56,230 nucleotides of DNA, from NCBI GenBank assembly GCA_012034595.1, contig JAAUPE010000032.1, positions 1 to 56,230 of the forward strand. The letters are read 5' to 3'. Below, one piece after another: positions 46,368 through 55,666 of the stretch (the stretch's first letter is position 1; each line of letters opens with the position of its first letter). A program made the position numbers and the translations under genes. The notes beneath the pieces were generated by a model. The model made no database searches. It saw only the letters and a list, made by a program, of their open reading frames with translations, and was not told the origin of the DNA. The stretch is from Calothrix sp. CSU_2_0 (GTDB taxonomy: Bacteria; Cyanobacteriota; Cyanobacteriia; Cyanobacteriales; Nostocaceae).

Positions 46368-47150
46368 TTAAGCACCCATCCCCGAATACCGTTTTAAACC
46401 CGCACGCCACAAAATTCGATTCAAACCAAAAAATAACAATATCCAGCCTATAATCATCGAAAATCCCCTCCAAATATCGGTTTCCAATCCGACCAAAAGA
46501 CTCACAGGAAAATCAATTAAATAAGGGAAAGGTGTACATAAAACTGCTGCACGTACGGGTTCAGGAAACACCTTTAAAGGGGCAATTAATCCTGATAAAA
46601 ACAAATAAAATAGAAACCAAAAATTTTCCAAAGCACTTGCTCGCTCTGTCCAAAATGCGAACATGGCAAATGTATATTGAATAATAAAGCGGAGAATAAA
46701 TGCTAATAGTATGGATATGCTAAAAAGCAAGATTTGTGATAAACTCGGAACCCAAAAAGACTGAGGATAGAGGATAAAAAATAATGCTACCAACAATAGC
46801 ATGAAAGGCACACGGGCACCACGTTCGGCAACGTGGGAAGCAAAATGATGCCAACCGGGGTCTAAAGGCTGTAATAATCGAGGTGAAAGCTTACCCTCAA
46901 CGACTTCCCGTTCAAATTCCCAAATCACCCACACAACCGTAAATTGTCGCACCAGAAATACAGCAATAAAATATCGAGCAAAATCCTGAGATGACAATCC
47001 AAATTGTCCGCTTTGTGCTGCTTGAGTCCATACCCCCATTAAAATAATTGGTAGGGAACCCGATAAAACCCACAAAAGCAATTCAGCACGGTACTCTACC
47101 ATGTAAGCGTAATTTACAGATAATAATGTTTTTATTTTCTTCCAAATCAT
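46368..47150 (-). CDS. ABC-2 type transporter permease
   Basis: 260 residues, six membrane helices. Family pattern of the ABC2_membrane_6-like permeases: YMVEYRAELLLWVLSGSLPI, then VVWVIWEFEREVVEGKLSPR followed by LLQPLDPGWHH, and FLSGLIAPLKVFPEPVRA followed by the helix TPFPYLIDFPVSLLVGL. These form the pore of multidrug or polysaccharide exporters, usually as a pair of different permeases; the second is not here. It follows the ATPase gene on the same strand by 115 nt, in which a REP palindrome lies. Confidence 0.85.
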   Translation of the reverse strand: MIWKKIKTLLSVNYAYMVEYRAELLLWVLSGSLPIILMGVWTQAAQSGQFGLSSQDFARYFIAVFLVRQFTVVWVIWEFEREVVEGKLSPRLLQPLDPGWHHFASHVAERGARVPFMLLLVALFFILYPQSFWVPSLSQILLFSISILLAFILRFIIQYTFAMFAFWTERASALENFWFLFYLFLSGLIAPLKVFPEPVRAAVLCTPFPYLIDFPVSLLVGLETDIWRGFSMIIGWILLFFGLNRILWRAGLKRYSGMGA

Positions 47151-47195
47151 GGCTATTTTGTTGATTGTTTTATTGAATACAGATGCTTAATATAA

Positions 47196-47222
47196 AGAGA
47201 CGTGACATGTCTCGTCTCTACA
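47196..47222. repeat. REP-type palindrome between ABC exporter genes
   Basis: AGAGACGTGACATGTCTCGTCTCTAC-like imperfect palindrome of the same family as 15352 and 41161. It lies in the transcript between ATPase and permease, where it could tune their ratio. Confidence 0.55.
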
Positions 47223-47265
47223 TCTAAAATTTAAATTTAAATCGACATCTACTTCCTTAAAAAAA

Positions 47266-48245
47266 TTAAACAACTCCTGCCTCAAATACCTTACCAATAA
47301 CTTCTTCGACTGGTGGCTCTGTGACTGTCAAATCTATCACTTCCAAATCTGATAAAATTCGGGAAACTGTGCGGGTAAGCTTTTCCTGTTCGACAATAAA
47401 ACAAACAGATTTTCCCTCAACATGCTTGACATCACCGTAAAATTTCAGCTTTTCCTTAGAGACTGACTGTGCCAATTCTAGATGAATCTCCCGATACGGT
47501 GCAAACCTCTCTAACAGACCATTGAGGCTACCATCGTACATCAAAGTACCTTGGTGAATCATTAAAACGCGATCGCACAAAGCTGTAATATCAGCCATGT
47601 AATGACTAGTTAAAAGTACGGTGGCTCCATAGCGTTGATTATACTCACGTAAAAACTCACGGACGCTGACTTGTGCATTGACATCCAGTCCTAACGTTGG
47701 TTCGTCTAGAAATAATACTTGGGGACGATGTAACAATGCTGCAAGTAACTCCGCTTTCATCCTTTCACCTAAAGATAACTTCCGCACGGGTTGCACAAGT
47801 TTTCCTTCTAATGAGAGCATTTCAGTTAATTCTCCAACCCTTTCCCAAAATTCGCGATCGCTAATTTCATAAACAGCAGCATTGATTTTCAGCGAATCCA
47901 GTGCGGGTAAATCCCAAATCAATTGTTGTTTTTGCCCCATCACCAGGGTAATTTTTGCAAAAACTCTTCTTGTCGTCGCACTGGAACATGTCCCGCAACT
48001 CTCACATTCCCGCTTGTGGGATGAATTAAACCTGTGAGCATTTTCAGTGTAGTAGTTTTACCAGCACCATTTGGTCCCAAGAAACCAACGACTTCACCTG
48101 GGGTAATCTCGAATGAGACATCCTGAACGGCTCGAATTTGACGGTAGGTACGTCGGAAAAAATGGGATATTGTGCCTCGAAGACCAGATTCTTTGACTGC
48201 GACAGGGTAAGATTTGCTCAAGTTTTGAGCAATAATTATAGACAT
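47266..48245 (-). CDS. ABC-2 type transporter ATP-binding protein (one frameshift)
   Basis: 326 residues when one missing A in the A-run at 47952-47956 (coding strand) is restored. The break falls after RRQEEFLQK, where [20 protein letters not shown] should follow. Walker A is [20 protein letters not shown] (~60) in the 5' part. Signature [20 protein letters not shown] (LSLGE, a family variant of LSGGQ), Walker [21 protein letters not shown] and switch His [13 protein letters not shown] are in the 3' part. Exporter of the NatA/CcmA-like class, partner of the downstream permease. Both halves are well conserved, so the frame break is probably a base-calling error. Confidence 0.88.
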
Positions 48246-48428
48246 AGATTTGTTTGGCGGTAATGCACAAGCAAAATTGGAATTATTTGGTAATACTAAT
48301 ATATTATTTGGTTTTATTGATACATATATCTAAATAAATATCATGCTTCTGCTTTCGGGGGAATACTTAATTTTTCGGGGAAGTATTTCATCCCATAAGC
48401 ACGACTTGGGTAAATCGTCTAAACTCCA

Positions 48429-48890
48429 CTAGTTAGCGATCGCAAACAATGCTGTTGCTGCAAGTGCTGCGATCGCACGAACATGATTCCAGAATGTCCA
48501 GTTGGTCAGGTAGCTATTCCATAAGCTCGTTCCTTCTGTACTGCCCGGTTCGACCTTCCCCAGCGCATCGTTGAGCGGTACATTGAACATAATTGTCACA
48601 CCGAATGTACCAAATAAATAAAGCAAGCTGCCGATGAACCAGTAGATAACACCGGGTTGAAGCAAATTTAAAAGTGAAAAAACTAAAAGAAAGACACAAA
48701 CCGCAGATGTTCCCAAAAATACTCCCATGAACAACGGATTAATTACTGTGAGATTAATCGATTGCATCGCGGCAATACCCTGGGCAGATGGAAGTTTAGC
48801 CAAGGCACTCATTACAAAAGTTGAAAAAGCGAAAAAGACTCCAGCAATTAACCCACAACCCAGAACAGCACAAAGCTTTAATATAAGCAT
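48429..48890 (-). CDS. DUF1772 (anthrone oxygenase-like) membrane protein
   Basis: 153 residues, four membrane helices (LCAVLGCGLIAGVFFAFSTF; FMGVFLGTSAVCVFLLVFSL; IYWFIGSLLYLFGTFGVTIM; FWNHVRAIAALAATALFAIA). Conserved DUF1772 pieces are FAFSTFVM, NVPLNDAL and the late NHVRAIAAL (helix with Arg). AGGA at 8 nt supports the start. It lies near a DUF1579 and a VOC gene on the same strand. This trio is more common in proteobacteria and actinobacteria, so acquisition is possible, though codon use looks local. Confidence 0.85.
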   Translation of the reverse strand: MLILKLCAVLGCGLIAGVFFAFSTFVMSALAKLPSAQGIAAMQSINLTVINPLFMGVFLGTSAVCVFLLVFSLLNLLQPGVIYWFIGSLLYLFGTFGVTIMFNVPLNDALGKVEPGSTEGTSLWNSYLTNWTFWNHVRAIAALAATALFAIAN

Positions 48891-48974
48891 AAAATTTCCT
48901 GTGGATTATTTGTCTAAAGTCTTTTGATTAGGTAGTTTCAGACGAACTAAAGTACCTATATTTTAGCTTTTTGT

Positions 48975-49005
48975 GATACCACGAAGAGCTTGCTAAGGGT
49001 ATTAC
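48975..49005 (+). repeat. 33-nt dispersed repeat, copy 3 (31 nt)
   Basis: GATACCACGAAG at the start is identical to copy 1 at 1402; the middle TTGCTAAGG matches copy 2. The terminal bases are eroded. Confidence 0.55.
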
Positions 49006-49067
49006 GTACAGCACTGCCTAATTACGGCAAATCGCAGTTTTAATTTCAACCTTGTAATTAGAGAAAT

Positions 49068-49580
49068 TTATCTCCGTTGGTAGTAAGCCGTCATAAACCC
49101 TTGCCATTTCCCATTATCATCCAAGATATATGATGTCATAGTCCAACAGTCTTCACTTACAAATTCGATCGCATCCCTATACTTCGCCATCTTCCCTTCA
49201 CCACTCATTGCTGGACCTTCTGAATCAAGTATTAAGACTTTTTGAGTGGCATCTAGTTCACCATCGTACACCCAGAGGTGGGTCATCATCGATCCTACAA
49301 ATGTGCCAGTATATCGCTTTGTTTCCGAGTTATAGCCAAGTGTGATTATGGTTGTCGCTGCACCACATCCCGGCATGTCACCCTGTCCTTCAGCTAAAAT
49401 CCAGAGTCCACCAAGCGATCGCACGCTCTCTGTTCCTACCGCTTTTTCGGGAGGTCGATCCGCTCCCATAGTCACCTCTACTTCATACGTCCAGTCACCG
49501 ACAAGCTTCATTAGCCACTGATGTTCATTTTGCGGTTCAGCTCTCATTGTTGAGTCCTGTTGGATTGTGTTTGTCTCCAT
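49068..49580 (-). CDS. DUF1579 family protein
   Basis: 170 residues with AAGGAG 8 nt before the ATG. The DUF1579 fold is seen in HQWLMKLVGDWTYEVEVTMG, ESVRSLGGLWILAEGQGDMP, TIITLGYNSETKRYTGTFVG and WVYDGELDATQKVLILDSEG. It is a small soluble beta-barrel-type domain without a known reaction. It follows the VOC gene by 29 nt, so the two are cotranscribed. Cytoplasmic. The function is unknown; DUF1579 and VOC/PhnB proteins often co-occur. Confidence 0.88.
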   Translation of the reverse strand: METNTIQQDSTMRAEPQNEHQWLMKLVGDWTYEVEVTMGADRPPEKAVGTESVRSLGGLWILAEGQGDMPGCGAATTIITLGYNSETKRYTGTFVGSMMTHLWVYDGELDATQKVLILDSEGPAMSGEGKMAKYRDAIEFVSEDCWTMTSYILDDNGKWQGFMTAYYQRR

Positions 49581-49609
49581 TGCTTTATCTCCTTTTTATA
49601 CTTGCGTAA

Positions 49610-50065
49610 TTAATTATTTACGGTTGCTTTGCTAGCAAACAAGACTTCGATCCGCTTGTCTATCTCTGCAGATGGTACATCCTCTTGGTGAGTCCCAATC
49701 CACCAATGATTCCCGGTTGGGTCTTTTACTCCCGCAGCGCGATCGCCATAAAACTCATCTTTTGGTTCCATGATTGAACTAGCACCCGCTTGCATTGCCC
49801 GCTCGTAAGTTGCGTCAGCATTTTCAACATACAAGTGAATCATACTCGGCATCGGTTTAAACTCACCCATTGCTTCGCTCAACATTATCATTGAGTCACC
49901 AATTCTCACCTCGGCATTCATAATGCAGCCTTCTGGATGCATAGTACGGCGAATTTCCTGGGCTGCAAATCCCTGTTTGAGAAACTCGATTAGGGTTTCT
50001 GCTCCTTCCACGATTAGGTAGGGTGTAACAGTGCGATAACCTTCAGGAATCGGGCTGACTGCCAT
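49610..50065 (-). CDS. VOC/PhnB-like glyoxalase-fold protein
   Basis: 151 residues. VOC superfamily beta-alpha-beta-beta-beta modules: RTVTPYLIVEGAETLIEFLK, EVRIGDSMIMLSEAMGEFKP, MIHLYVENADATYERAMQAG, EDEFYGDR-type DEFYGDRAAGVKDPTGNHWW. It is closest to the PhnB-like group, whose biochemical roles are mostly unknown. Metal ligands cannot be assigned with confidence. AAGAGGA precedes the ATG. First gene of the small VOC-DUF1579(-DUF1772) leftward group. Confidence 0.88.
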   Translation of the reverse strand: MAVSPIPEGYRTVTPYLIVEGAETLIEFLKQGFAAQEIRRTMHPEGCIMNAEVRIGDSMIMLSEAMGEFKPMPSMIHLYVENADATYERAMQAGASSIMEPKDEFYGDRAAGVKDPTGNHWWIGTHQEDVPSAEIDKRIEVLFASKATVNN

Positions 50066-50475
50066 AATTTTTATCCTCTTACACTAGAACAAATGTATTG
50101 TATCGTGATTGAATTTAATTGTCCATGTAGTTATATCTGCAAAAACTTCTCAAAATGGTCAAATATGGGGTGAAACTCCATAATTACACTGGTTTATTCA
50201 TACTTGCGTCATTTTTATTTTGACGGTTATATAAGTAGCTTGTCATTGCGAGCGAAATGGAGCAACGCAATCGCAAGGGTTTCAGGTGACACATAATTAA
50301 TTTTCGGAGATGTCTATTATGCTGCACTGCGACCAGTTGAGCAATTTGAGGATGAGTAGATGCGATCGCTATTCTCAAAATTTGCCGATCTGTTTTTTCC
50401 ATTCTGCTCTCAAAACAGCAAAATCAGCAGCATATAACTCCTGTGCGATCGCGAAATTTTTGTTTTATTTTTGTT
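50066..50475. other. intergenic region with dispersed repeats
   Basis: 410 nt. GTCATTGCGAGCG...CGCAATCGCAAGG at 50242-50278 is the inverse of the repeat at 14176. At 50292-50315 is an exact 24-nt inverse copy of 41119-41142. No gene was supported. Confidence 0.6.
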
Positions 50476-52731
50476 TTAACCAATCCGCTTCAACTCCTCT
50501 AAAATTTCCGCAGCAGATTGATAGCGATCGCTAAAGTGATAGCACACCATTTTATCGATAATTGCTGCGATCGCATCGCTAACTTTGGCTAAATTTCGCC
50601 ATTCCACGCTACCTGTATCGGGGTCAATTTCTAAGGAGTGGGGTTGTACTCCTGTTAATGCTTGAATCGCAATCATCCCCAATGCAAAAATATCACTGGA
50701 TAAACGCGGATGTCCCACCAGTTGTTCTGGTGCTGCATAACCTCTGGTTCCAATTGCAACTGTGGCTAGTTCGGTTTTTTCGGTGTTGGCTGGTTGCATT
50801 GTTTTCACTGCACCAAAGTCAATCAATACCAACTTATTATCTTGGGAATTGCGAATAATATTTTCGGGTTTGATATCACGATGAATAACCCGATGTTCGT
50901 GGACAAATTTCAGCACATGTAAAAGACTTTTGAGCATTTCAATTACATATTTTTCATCTTTAGCGGTTTTTACCGATGATAATTCTTGATTCAGTGTTTT
51001 TCCTTTTATATACTCCTGAACCAAATAAAATTCTTGATTCTCTTCAAAAAATGCTAGCAAGTCAGGAATTTGAATATGTTTACCCAGAATCAATAAAATC
51101 TCAGCTTCCGCATCAAATAACCTCCGAGCTACTTCCATAAATCGAGTATCTCGACGTGCTGGCATTAATTGTTTCACCACACAAGTGGGATTACCTGGAC
51201 GTTGGGTATCTTTTGCTAAATAAGTACAGCCAAATCCCCCAGAACCCAAAACGCGACTAATTTCGTATCTACCACTAAGGAGAAAATCTCCGGTGTTACG
51301 TTGGGGTGTATCAACTATTGCATTGCTTGGTAAGGATGTATCGGAAATGCGGGTGTTTTCTTTGAGTAAAGCACTTAATTGTGCGATCGCTTCTTGTTGT
51401 TTTTCAACTTGGAGGATAATTATTCTGGTTTCGATTTGGGTACGGTAGGATGAATATGCCATGACACCGACACCTGTCATCAATAAAGCCATTGCTGGGG
51501 GTACTAAGGGAAGCCAACCAGCTTGGAGAAACAGTAAATAACAGATTCCCAGCAATCCACCTAAACTTGTTGCACCAACAACTAATAGCATCATCGGGTT
51601 ACGATTTCGCCAAGCTAAAACACCACCAAAAACTGCCCAAAGCCATATCCAACCGATTTCTTGCCAATCGAGTAAATACCAAATTTGTGGTTGACCATCG
51701 AGAGCAGTGCTGAGTATCTGACTGACTGTCTGTGCTTGGATAAAGACTGTTGGTGTCCCAAAGGGTTGGTTCGTCAGGGTACTATAAGGTGTCGAAACAC
51801 CTGGCTCTATACTACTGGCTGTAGCCCCAATAATGACTAATTTATCTTTGATTAAATTAGGATTAACTTTATTATTTAAAACATCTGCAATCGTCACTTC
51901 TTTCCCTAAAGAGTCGGGATGACGATAATTGAGCATGATTTGATAGCCAGCATCATCCATTTTTTCGTAGCTACCATCGGTTTTTTGTAAACGCGGAATC
52001 ACTGTTTTACCTAATACCCAATCTTTATTAGGAAAATCAGATTCAATATTTTCTTTTTGTAAATATGTTAATGCTAATAACGACGCAAACGAATAGTAAG
52101 GGTTACATTTTTTATCTGATGAATCGGCAAATAATAAAGCTCGTCGCACAACGCGATCGCTATCATCTGGTGTTAAGTCATTAAAACCAATATTATCGAT
52201 AATAAACTTTGGAGGAGGAGGAATTTCCGAGGATTTCACACTGCTAAATTTACAAACACCAATAATATCGCTTTTATTTTTGACTCCATCTCCAAAATTA
52301 GTTTGCTGGGGACGATAAATATTCAACCCAATCACACGGGGTTTATACGACTCCAACTTTACCAGCAATTTATTGACTGTTGCATCCGGTAAAGGATATC
52401 CTTCACGTTGAATATCATCTTCCGTTACTTTCACCAACAACAAGCGATTATCTGGAGTAGTGGCAGCACGAGAACGAACCATATAATCGTATGCAGCTAA
52501 TTCCAATGGTTGTAACCACTGCAAATGACGCATTCCCGTAATTAAAGCTGTAACCCCCACACTCGTAAATAGCAACAGCAACAGCTTTCCCTTCGGTTGA
52601 TGATTATCCTGCACATCTTGCACTGACAAGTCATTCGGTTGTCTGTCTGCAACCGAAATTTCACCATGATCATCATTGACATTCGGGTTGATATTCAAAA
52701 ACCTAATTCTCTGGAAAAGTCTAACTATCAT
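50476..52731 (-). CDS. CHASE2-domain serine/threonine protein kinase
   Basis: About 751 residues from the ATG at 52731 (a TTG at 52752 is an alternative). N-terminal cytoplasmic head, one membrane helix (LLLLLFTSVGVTALITGMRH), an extracytoplasmic CHASE2 sensor (~80-340; LELAAYDYMVRSRAAT, RPQQTNFGDG, VIIGATASSIEPGVSTPY), three C-terminal helices (~355-430), a short coiled coil, and a Hanks-type kinase. Kinase motifs: LGSGGFGCTYLAKDTQ (P-loop), VVKQLM (ATP-lysine), HRDIKPENIIRN (catalytic), IDFGAVKT (DFG), TRGYAAPEQ. All catalytic residues are present. It senses an unknown external signal. Confidence 0.93.
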   Translation of the reverse strand: MIVRLFQRIRFLNINPNVNDDHGEISVADRQPNDLSVQDVQDNHQPKGKLLLLLFTSVGVTALITGMRHLQWLQPLELAAYDYMVRSRAATTPDNRLLLVKVTEDDIQREGYPLPDATVNKLLVKLESYKPRVIGLNIYRPQQTNFGDGVKNKSDIIGVCKFSSVKSSEIPPPPKFIIDNIGFNDLTPDDSDRVVRRALLFADSSDKKCNPYYSFASLLALTYLQKENIESDFPNKDWVLGKTVIPRLQKTDGSYEKMDDAGYQIMLNYRHPDSLGKEVTIADVLNNKVNPNLIKDKLVIIGATASSIEPGVSTPYSTLTNQPFGTPTVFIQAQTVSQILSTALDGQPQIWYLLDWQEIGWIWLWAVFGGVLAWRNRNPMMLLVVGATSLGGLLGICYLLFLQAGWLPLVPPAMALLMTGVGVMAYSSYRTQIETRIIILQVEKQQEAIAQLSALLKENTRISDTSLPSNAIVDTPQRNTGDFLLSGRYEISRVLGSGGFGCTYLAKDTQRPGNPTCVVKQLMPARRDTRFMEVARRLFDAEAEILLILGKHIQIPDLLAFFEENQEFYLVQEYIKGKTLNQELSSVKTAKDEKYVIEMLKSLLHVLKFVHEHRVIHRDIKPENIIRNSQDNKLVLIDFGAVKTMQPANTEKTELATVAIGTRGYAAPEQLVGHPRLSSDIFALGMIAIQALTGVQPHSLEIDPDTGSVEWRNLAKVSDAIAAIIDKMVCYHFSDRYQSAAEILEELKRIG

Positions 52732-52862
52732 GGTATTGTGGGAACTGCTCAAAGTGGTAGATGTTACAAGTGGTAAAGATTCCCCGAATTACCCCAAGTA
52801 ATATAAATGTAGCAATTTAAGACGATATCAAATACGAAATTTTCAAAAAGAAGTCAAAACCG

Positions 52863-53663
52863 CTAATTCCTCAACATCCATTCCAAAACCACACCCAAAC
52901 GACTATCTTGACCTTGCTTGGCATTTTGCTTCTCAATATCCGTCGAAATTCGCAACTTCCGAGTCACCGCATACCCAACCGCAAGTCTAGTTAATCCTAC
53001 CTCTTCCCCAGTTCCAGGTGCTACCCAACTTTGAGTCAGGGAAATATCTGCACCACCACCACGAGACAGCACAAACAATAGCTTTACACCCAAATTCACC
53101 CCATTGGTAGTATATTTCTCCGCTTCTAAATGGCGATAACCAATAACAGGTGCAATATTCACATAACTACCCAAAGGACGCAAATAATAATTAAAATTTA
53201 CACCATAGGAATTTTTGTGGTGATTAAATGCTCTGTAATAATCTCCACTGACTGTAAATCGACTTTTGCCGATCGCAATATTTTCCACACCAAAATTCAC
53301 ACCTCCCGTTTGCGAATAACCCAAACGCAAAAGAGTGGGAAAACTAGGTTCATTGTTAATTTCATCCAAAATATTCGGGATTTGACGCTGCCATCGTTGC
53401 AAAACTGGACTTTTTCTAATTACTTCCGGTTCTATCTCCAAACCCAAATTTAAATCCTGTGCTGATGGTAAAGCTTCACACAATCCCGGATTCACCCACA
53501 AAAACCCACTCAATCCAGATAATGCCATCTGCAATAGGCAGTGCTTTGCGATGGTACTTTGTACCCGCTTTACAGCGATGGTACTTTGTACCCGTCTTAC
53601 AGCGATCGCAATTAATCTTGTTGTCTGAGATTTAGGATTAAATAGAAAAAGAATTTTTATCAC
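52863..53663 (-). CDS. exported protein of unknown function, beta-rich
   Basis: 266 residues as drawn, but the start is uncertain. The first ~45 residues contain two copies of RVQSTIA from a 27-nt tandem repeat. A signal-peptide-like MALSGLSGFLWVNPGLCEAL begins at 53528, so the true start may be there, with the upstream repeat added later. The mature part alternates short amphipathic strands (RLGYSQTGGVNFGVENIAI, FTVSGDYYRAFNHHKNSYGV, NIAPVIGYRHLEAEK, LTQSWVAPGTGEEVG), like an outer-membrane or periplasmic beta-barrel. It lies between the kinase and acsF on the same strand. No family recognised. Confidence 0.6.
   Translation of the reverse strand: MIKILFLFNPKSQTTRLIAIAVRRVQSTIAVKRVQSTIAKHCLLQMALSGLSGFLWVNPGLCEALPSAQDLNLGLEIEPEVIRKSPVLQRWQRQIPNILDEINNEPSFPTLLRLGYSQTGGVNFGVENIAIGKSRFTVSGDYYRAFNHHKNSYGVNFNYYLRPLGSYVNIAPVIGYRHLEAEKYTTNGVNLGVKLLFVLSRGGGADISLTQSWVAPGTGEEVGLTRLAVGYAVTRKLRISTDIEKQNAKQGQDSRLGVVLEWMLRN
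53548..53601 (-). repeat. 27-nt tandem duplication within a gene start
   Basis: Two adjacent 27-nt units (GCGATGGTACTTTGTACCC...TTACA), differing at 2 positions, each with the small palindrome GGTACTTTGTACC. The multiple of three keeps the frame open. Confidence 0.8.
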
Positions 53664-53785
53664 AAAATTGCCTTTATTTATAAAATATTCATAATTCTTA
53701 AACTTAAAGATACCCCTACAAAAAGTGGTTCCGCAAATACGAAACCACTTAATTATTTACCAGATAATTGATGATGAGTGATGAT

Positions 53786-54862
53786 TTAGCGAGCCATGCC
53801 GTGAGTTGCAGCTGTATCAATCGTCTTTAGAAAATACAGCTTCGTGATTTGCCAAGCATTCGAGAGATAGTAAGGCAACTTTTGGAAAAATTGCACTGGC
53901 TTGGGAGTATTAGAGCTAACAATTGCCGTTAACTTCTCATTATTTTTGACACAAATCTCCAAGCGATCGTAGAACTCAGGATGGTCTACATTCAATTTTA
54001 CAGGGAATACGCGACCCGCAGTTTCATTAGTCTTTTTAATTACTTCGTATTCAAATTCACGGGTATTCAAACCCAACGACTCATAGAACTTGGTACGTTG
54101 AATATCATTAAGATACATCGTCGCAAATACCGACAACAAAAAGAAACGACACCACAAACGCGCTCTCCAGTCGTTCAGAGTTTGGGGTTGTGCCCGCATT
54201 ACCGCATCAAAAAAATCACCATGTCGGTTTTCATCTTGACACCAGTTTTCAAACCAACGAAAAATTGGATAAATGCGATCGCTCGGATTTGCTTCGAGGT
54301 GACGGAAAATAGTGATATAACGCCAGTAACCAATCTTCTCAGAAAGATAAGTCGCGTAAAAGATAAATTTCGGTTTAAAGAATGTATAGCTGCGGCTCTT
54401 GGTCAAAAAGCCTAAATCTAGCGATAAATTAAAGTCAGAGAGTGCCTTATTCAAAAAACCAGCGTGACGTGCTTCATCCCGCGACATCAAATTAAAGCCT
54501 TCTGCCAATAAAGGGCTTTTATTTTTGAGACGACGACCAAGTTCTTTGTAAAGCAAAAAGCCAGAAAACTCAGCAGTACAGGAGCGTTCGAGAAATTCTA
54601 CAAATAGCTGACGAGTTTCCCCATCAATATAGTCCCAGGATCGGTCAAATTGCTCATCCCGAACGAAGTGATGGCGATTATAGTCAACACGGAACTCTTC
54701 AATAATAGCTTTTAGTTCATCTTCATTGACAGATAAATCCATCCGTGCCATTTCATCAAAGTCCGTAGTATAAAACCGGGGTGTCAGCAAAGTTTCCTTC
54801 GCTGGGACTTTTGTCCCCGCACGCATTTCTTCAAAACCTGGTTTTTTTAGAGAATCTACCAT
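53786..54862 (-). CDS. acsF: Mg-protoporphyrin IX monomethyl ester oxidative cyclase
   Basis: 358 residues. A di-iron oxygenase that forms the fifth ring of chlorophyll using O2. Di-iron helices are visible: [40 protein letters not shown] (E-x2-H), [18 protein letters not shown] (E-x2-H). N-terminal [20 protein letters not shown] and the RFYTTDFDE segment are typical. The size fits the aerobic form ChlAI (AcsF) rather than a low-oxygen ChlAII, which is usually in a ho2/hemN cluster not seen here. Its presence confirms an oxygenic phototroph. Monocistronic. Confidence 0.96.
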   Translation of the reverse strand: MVDSLKKPGFEEMRAGTKVPAKETLLTPRFYTTDFDEMARMDLSVNEDELKAIIEEFRVDYNRHHFVRDEQFDRSWDYIDGETRQLFVEFLERSCTAEFSGFLLYKELGRRLKNKSPLLAEGFNLMSRDEARHAGFLNKALSDFNLSLDLGFLTKSRSYTFFKPKFIFYATYLSEKIGYWRYITIFRHLEANPSDRIYPIFRWFENWCQDENRHGDFFDAVMRAQPQTLNDWRARLWCRFFLLSVFATMYLNDIQRTKFYESLGLNTREFEYEVIKKTNETAGRVFPVKLNVDHPEFYDRLEICVKNNEKLTAIVSSNTPKPVQFFQKLPYYLSNAWQITKLYFLKTIDTAATHGMAR

Positions 54863-55666
54863 GTCTAAATTGCTCTTGTTTTTTTAATGTTTGAATGCAC
54901 CACTAAACCATTACATGACGGTCGCACAGGGGCAATCAACGACAATAATCCTTAAGTATAAAACCTAGTCTACCAACATATGTCGTCAAAAAAGGAGGTC
55001 AATAACGTTAAGAGTTGCAACAAATCCCTCGTTTAGGAAGACGGAAGTATACACCCAAGTCCGATTTCCCCTGGTATCCCGGAATTACTCCCCTTAATCC
55101 CTTTTATAAAGGGTGGGGTTCTTTTATTTAGATAAATAGGTGTTTGTGTATACTCCACACGACTATAAACTGTCATTCTGAACTTGCGAAGAATTTGGGT
55201 ATGCCCGGTTTCCCAAGATATTTCAAAACTCAAAATATTTCAAAACTCAAATTGTGACCGCGCAAAGTATATAGGAGATTGCAATTATATGAAGTACAGT
55301 CAAACAATCCAAAAGCCATATATAAAGCTGCTTTACTTCTGACTGCCTTACTCCTAAACTCTGACTTCTGCTGTATATGCCATTGAAAGGGAAAAATCAT
55401 TCGATTGGGTGATTCAGATGCAGGAAGCGGGTTCTTTAAATAAGCTGCATTATTAAAGATGTAGTGATTAAAATAGAAGTATATATTTTTCAATATTAAG
55501 GTGGCGCGGGAATAAATCAACCCAACCCAACCCAACCACTTGTGTCGTTTATATCGCTTGCAAATCAATAATTCTGCGTTCTTGTACCATTGCAACGGTA
55601 ATAATTTTTCACAAATCCAGCAATCTAAATTAAATGCTAAAGCTAAATATTTTGGAGTCAATATAA
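54863..55666. other. long intergenic region between acsF and the TM2 gene
   Basis: 804 nt, divergent promoters. A CCCCTTAATCCC.../GGGTGGGG stem-loop at ~55088-55117 is a REP-like hairpin. The open frames here are not gene-like in composition. A GACGGAAGTA string at 55040 recalls the glutamine-riboswitch core but lacks the rest. Confidence 0.45.

Noticed and set aside
55030-55075. Possible glutamine (glnA-type) riboswitch, from the string GACGGAAGTA
   Set aside because: The flanking CGTTCA core and pairing stems are not present, and no glnA or gifB-like gene follows.
55230-55661. Leftward 143-residue open frame in the acsF-TM2 gap
   Set aside because: Aromatic- and Cys-rich, with no ribosome-binding site and no protein-like pattern; it spans a repeat.
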